This document shows positions 62,522 to 64,000 of a stretch of 64,000 nucleotides of DNA, in pieces. The notes below the pieces were generated by a model. That model saw only the letters and a program-made list of their open reading frames with translations, ran no database searches and was not told the origin of the DNA. The stretch is from JAZKHE01 sp040385525 (GTDB lineage Bacteria > Bacteroidota > Bacteroidia > UBA4408), in assembly GCA_040385525.1 (NCBI GenBank), contig JAZKHE010000002.1, positions 1-64,000 on the forward strand, in the 5' to 3' direction. The first letter of the stretch is position 1; each line of letters begins with the position of its first letter. Both the position numbers and the translations under genes were made by a program.

Positions 62522-63079
62522 TTAAACCGTTTGTTTTAAAAAAGTTAAGCGAGGTTTTGCTAATTCTACTGCGCCGAATAAGATGGCACTGTATAATAAA
62601 TCACCTGCAATTGTTCCGCCAAAAAACGGAATACCAGCAGCGTAACAAGCCATTAAACCATTAAAATCTTGCGTGTATAAAGTTGAGCCTGGCCAGCAAG
62701 CAAAATTAGTTAGTAAAAAGAAAATTACAGAAGCTCCTAAGCTAGAACCAATTACTCTAGGCATAGTTACTTTGTTTAATGAGAATGAACCCATTATTGC
62801 GATTAATGCAAAAGTTCCGTATGGCCAGTAAAAACCATCGTATAATAATACAAACGAATCTGAACTATACACAAAATTGTTTAAAATTAAATCGCTAAAA
62901 AACACAGCTAACAAAGGTACAATTACAGCAAAAATGCGATTAGAAAAATACGCTCCACCAACTAAACACATAGCGCCAATAGGGCTAAAATTAAATGGAT
63001 GTGGCAATATTCTGCTTAGAGCAGCTAAAAATATAATAGCAGTAATAAATGCAATTTTTTGAGTAGTATCTTTTTTCAT
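62522..63079 (-). CDS. DUF6580-like polytopic membrane protein (ECF S-component-like)
   Basis: 185 residues with about five membrane segments, including FITAIIFLAALSRILPHPFNFSPIGAM, RIFAVIVPLLAVFFSDLIL and the C-terminal IPFFGGTIAGDLLYSAILFG. The pattern is that of DUF6580 proteins, which resemble ECF transporter substrate-binding subunits and are proposed to import vitamins such as cobalamin. No riboswitch or ECF ATPase is seen nearby, so the substrate is unassigned. A -7 box (63099-63106) is 19 bases upstream. Confidence 0.82.
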   Translation of the reverse strand: MKKDTTQKIAFITAIIFLAALSRILPHPFNFSPIGAMCLVGGAYFSNRIFAVIVPLLAVFFSDLILNNFVYSSDSFVLLYDGFYWPYGTFALIAIMGSFSLNKVTMPRVIGSSLGASVIFFLLTNFACWPGSTLYTQDFNGLMACYAAGIPFFGGTIAGDLLYSAILFGAVELAKPRLTFLKQTV

Positions 63080-63098
63080 AATTTGTGTGTTTACTCCA

Positions 63099-63106
63099 CA
63101 AAAATA
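63099..63106 (-). promoter_or_regulatory. -7 box of the DUF6580-like gene
   Basis: Minus-strand TATTTTTG matches TAnnTTTG, 19 bases from the start codon. It lies downstream of the terminator of the RND gene, so this gene is separately transcribed. Confidence 0.55.
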
Positions 63107-63170
63107 AGATTTTTTTGAAACATAGCACTAACAAAACGCAATCAACTCAAAAAACCGAGTTTTAGCAAAC

Positions 63171-63201
63171 AAAAAACCCTCCGAGATTTTGGAGGGTTTT
63201 T
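63171..63201 (-). terminator. Terminator of the RND efflux gene
   Basis: AAAACCCTCC (63173-63182) pairs with GGAGGGTTTT (63191-63200) around an 8-base loop. Read on the minus strand the stem is followed by TTTTTTG. It lies about 20 bp after the RND stop. Confidence 0.85.
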
Positions 63202-63221
63202 GTAATTATTACTGTTTTGTG

Positions 63222-64000
63222 TTAAGCATCTAAATTACCATACTCTATTTTTTTGCCTTGAATTTTTAAGATTAATCTTAATAATAAAATAAAGAATGGA
63301 ATATACATAGTTACTCTAGGCAAATTCATTGTGTCTAAAATAATGATTGATTTGCGTTTTAATCGCTCCGAAATTAAATACATTGCTGGTACTAACAATA
63401 GTGTTAAAAAGGTTGCGAAAACCAATCCAAATATCATTGTCCAAGATAATGGCCCCCAAAACACAACGTTATCTCCCCCAAAATAAATGTGCGGATTACC
63501 TGTTGCAAATAGTTTTTCAAAATCTAAATTTAAACCAACGGCTAAAGGAATTAATCCTAAAATAGCTGCTGTAGCTGTTAATATAACTGGCGTCATACGT
63601 GTTCGCCCTGCTTCAACAGATGCGTCCCATAGACTCATACCGTTAGCTCGCGAAACTTCAGCAAACTCTACCAGCAAAATTCCGTTTCGTACCACAATTC
63701 CTGCCAAAGCTATAATACCAACACCAGTCATAACCACACTCATATCCATTTTAAATATGGCTGTTCCCAATAATACACCAATAATACTAAAGAATATTTC
63801 GGTTAAAATAATAAATGGTTTACCAATTGAGTTAAACTGAGTTACTAAAATTAAAAGTATTAAACCCAAAGAAACCAACATGGCGCTTCCTAAAAAGGCT
63901 CCTGTTTCTTTTTGTTCTTCTTGCGAACCACCAAAACCTATTTCAACATCGCCAATTGCTTTATATTCTTGCATAATTTTTTGCACTTTAAGCGCTACTT
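63222..64000 (-). CDS. RND-family efflux permease, C-terminal part (partial)
   Basis: The 3' part of a CusA/AcrB-type inner-membrane efflux pump. The frame stays open to the window edge, so the true start lies beyond 64000 and the apparent GTG start at 63986 is internal. Visible are the last periplasmic strand (AIGDVEIGFGGSQEEQKE) and the final five or six membrane segments. RND motifs include VVMTGVGIIALAGIVVRNGILLVEF and EAGRTRMTPVILTATAAILGLIPLA, and the C-terminal membrane segment has FATFLTLLLVPAMYLI. The pump exports a drug or metal together with a membrane-fusion and an outer-membrane protein, both outside the window. Confidence 0.9.
   Translation of the reverse strand, partial: VALKVQKIMQEYKAIGDVEIGFGGSQEEQKETGAFLGSAMLVSLGLILLILVTQFNSIGKPFIILTEIFFSIIGVLLGTAIFKMDMSVVMTGVGIIALAGIVVRNGILLVEFAEVSRANGMSLWDASVEAGRTRMTPVILTATAAILGLIPLAVGLNLDFEKLFATGNPHIYFGGDNVVFWGPLSWTMIFGLVFATFLTLLLVPAMYLISERLKRKSIIILDTMNLPRVTMYIPFFILLLRLILKIQGKKIEYGNLDA

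Noticed and set aside
63080..63221. Cobalamin riboswitch upstream of the DUF6580-like gene
   Set aside because: Only a terminator and a -7 box were found; no B12-box or conserved riboswitch core could be recognised.
63222..63986. Complete 254-residue RND gene
   Set aside because: The frame continues open to the window edge and the protein matches only the C-terminal part of an RND permease, so it is partial.

Overview
The window is an AT-rich bacterial chromosome segment, most likely from a Bacteroidota (Flavobacteriia/Sphingobacteriia/Chitinophagia-like) organism. The supporting evidence is: three proteins with type IX secretion (T9SS) C-terminal sorting domains, a PorE-like OmpA protein, a TonB-dependent receptor with a carboxypeptidase-regulatory-like N-terminus, DUF5916, GloVer and SprB-like repeats, futalosine-pathway MqnC, near-absence of Shine-Dalgarno sequences, and many TAnnTTTG (-7) promoter boxes. 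I cannot name the species from sequence alone.

Layout. 1-373 is a gene-free, roughly 18% GC stretch that may belong to the replication origin region. rpiB and mnmG follow, bracketed by three parS-like palindromes (about 800-2734), which argues for an origin-proximal position. 2.7-4.6 kb holds a methyltransferase and a probable RES-domain protein. 4.8-11.1 kb holds a PorE-like T9SS/peptidoglycan anchor and a divergent metal-uptake pair (TonB receptor and Nramp-UspA fusion) with a palindromic operator between them. 11.3-22.2 kb is core metabolism: acyl-CoA carboxylase carboxyltransferase, mqnC, pepA, pdxA, and the DUF177-rpmF-plsX-fabH-accB-accC fatty-acid operon, which is interrupted by a four-helix-bundle cassette. 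22.3-29.6 kb holds a TPR/SpoIIE phosphatase, a TMTC-like membrane protein, an AI-2E-type permease and an RsmB-like RNA methyltransferase.

29.7-36.3 kb carries two large T9SS cargo proteins, one with thirteen 50-residue repeats. 36.7-43.8 kb is a tight reverse-strand operon of four exported proteins: two amidohydrolase-family proteins (three modules, two without recognisable metal ligands), a CBM9/DUF5916 outer-membrane protein and a small secreted protein. 43.9-49.1 kb contains a SirB-cytochrome c fusion, hflX, a REP/RAYT element and metF with two satellite genes. 49.3-53.6 kb is a housekeeping operon (lepA, phosphoglycerate mutase, HAD-like protein, map, DUF1801 protein). A type II toxin-antitoxin pair, an MBL-fold hydrolase, a two-gene secreted cassette flanked by a 28-bp direct repeat, aldehyde dehydrogenase-nadB, an ORF6N regulator with palindromic sites, a GloVer T9SS protein, a DUF6580-like membrane protein and the C-terminal end of an RND efflux pump complete the window.

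The best candidates for something undescribed are: the ORF6N gene, whose upstream palindrome recurs inside its own reading frame; the exported amidohydrolase/pseudo-amidohydrolase/DUF5916 operon; the TonB-receptor/Nramp pair with its operator; and the cassette-like insertions with flanking repeats. No tRNA, rRNA, CRISPR array, complete IS element or prophage was seen.
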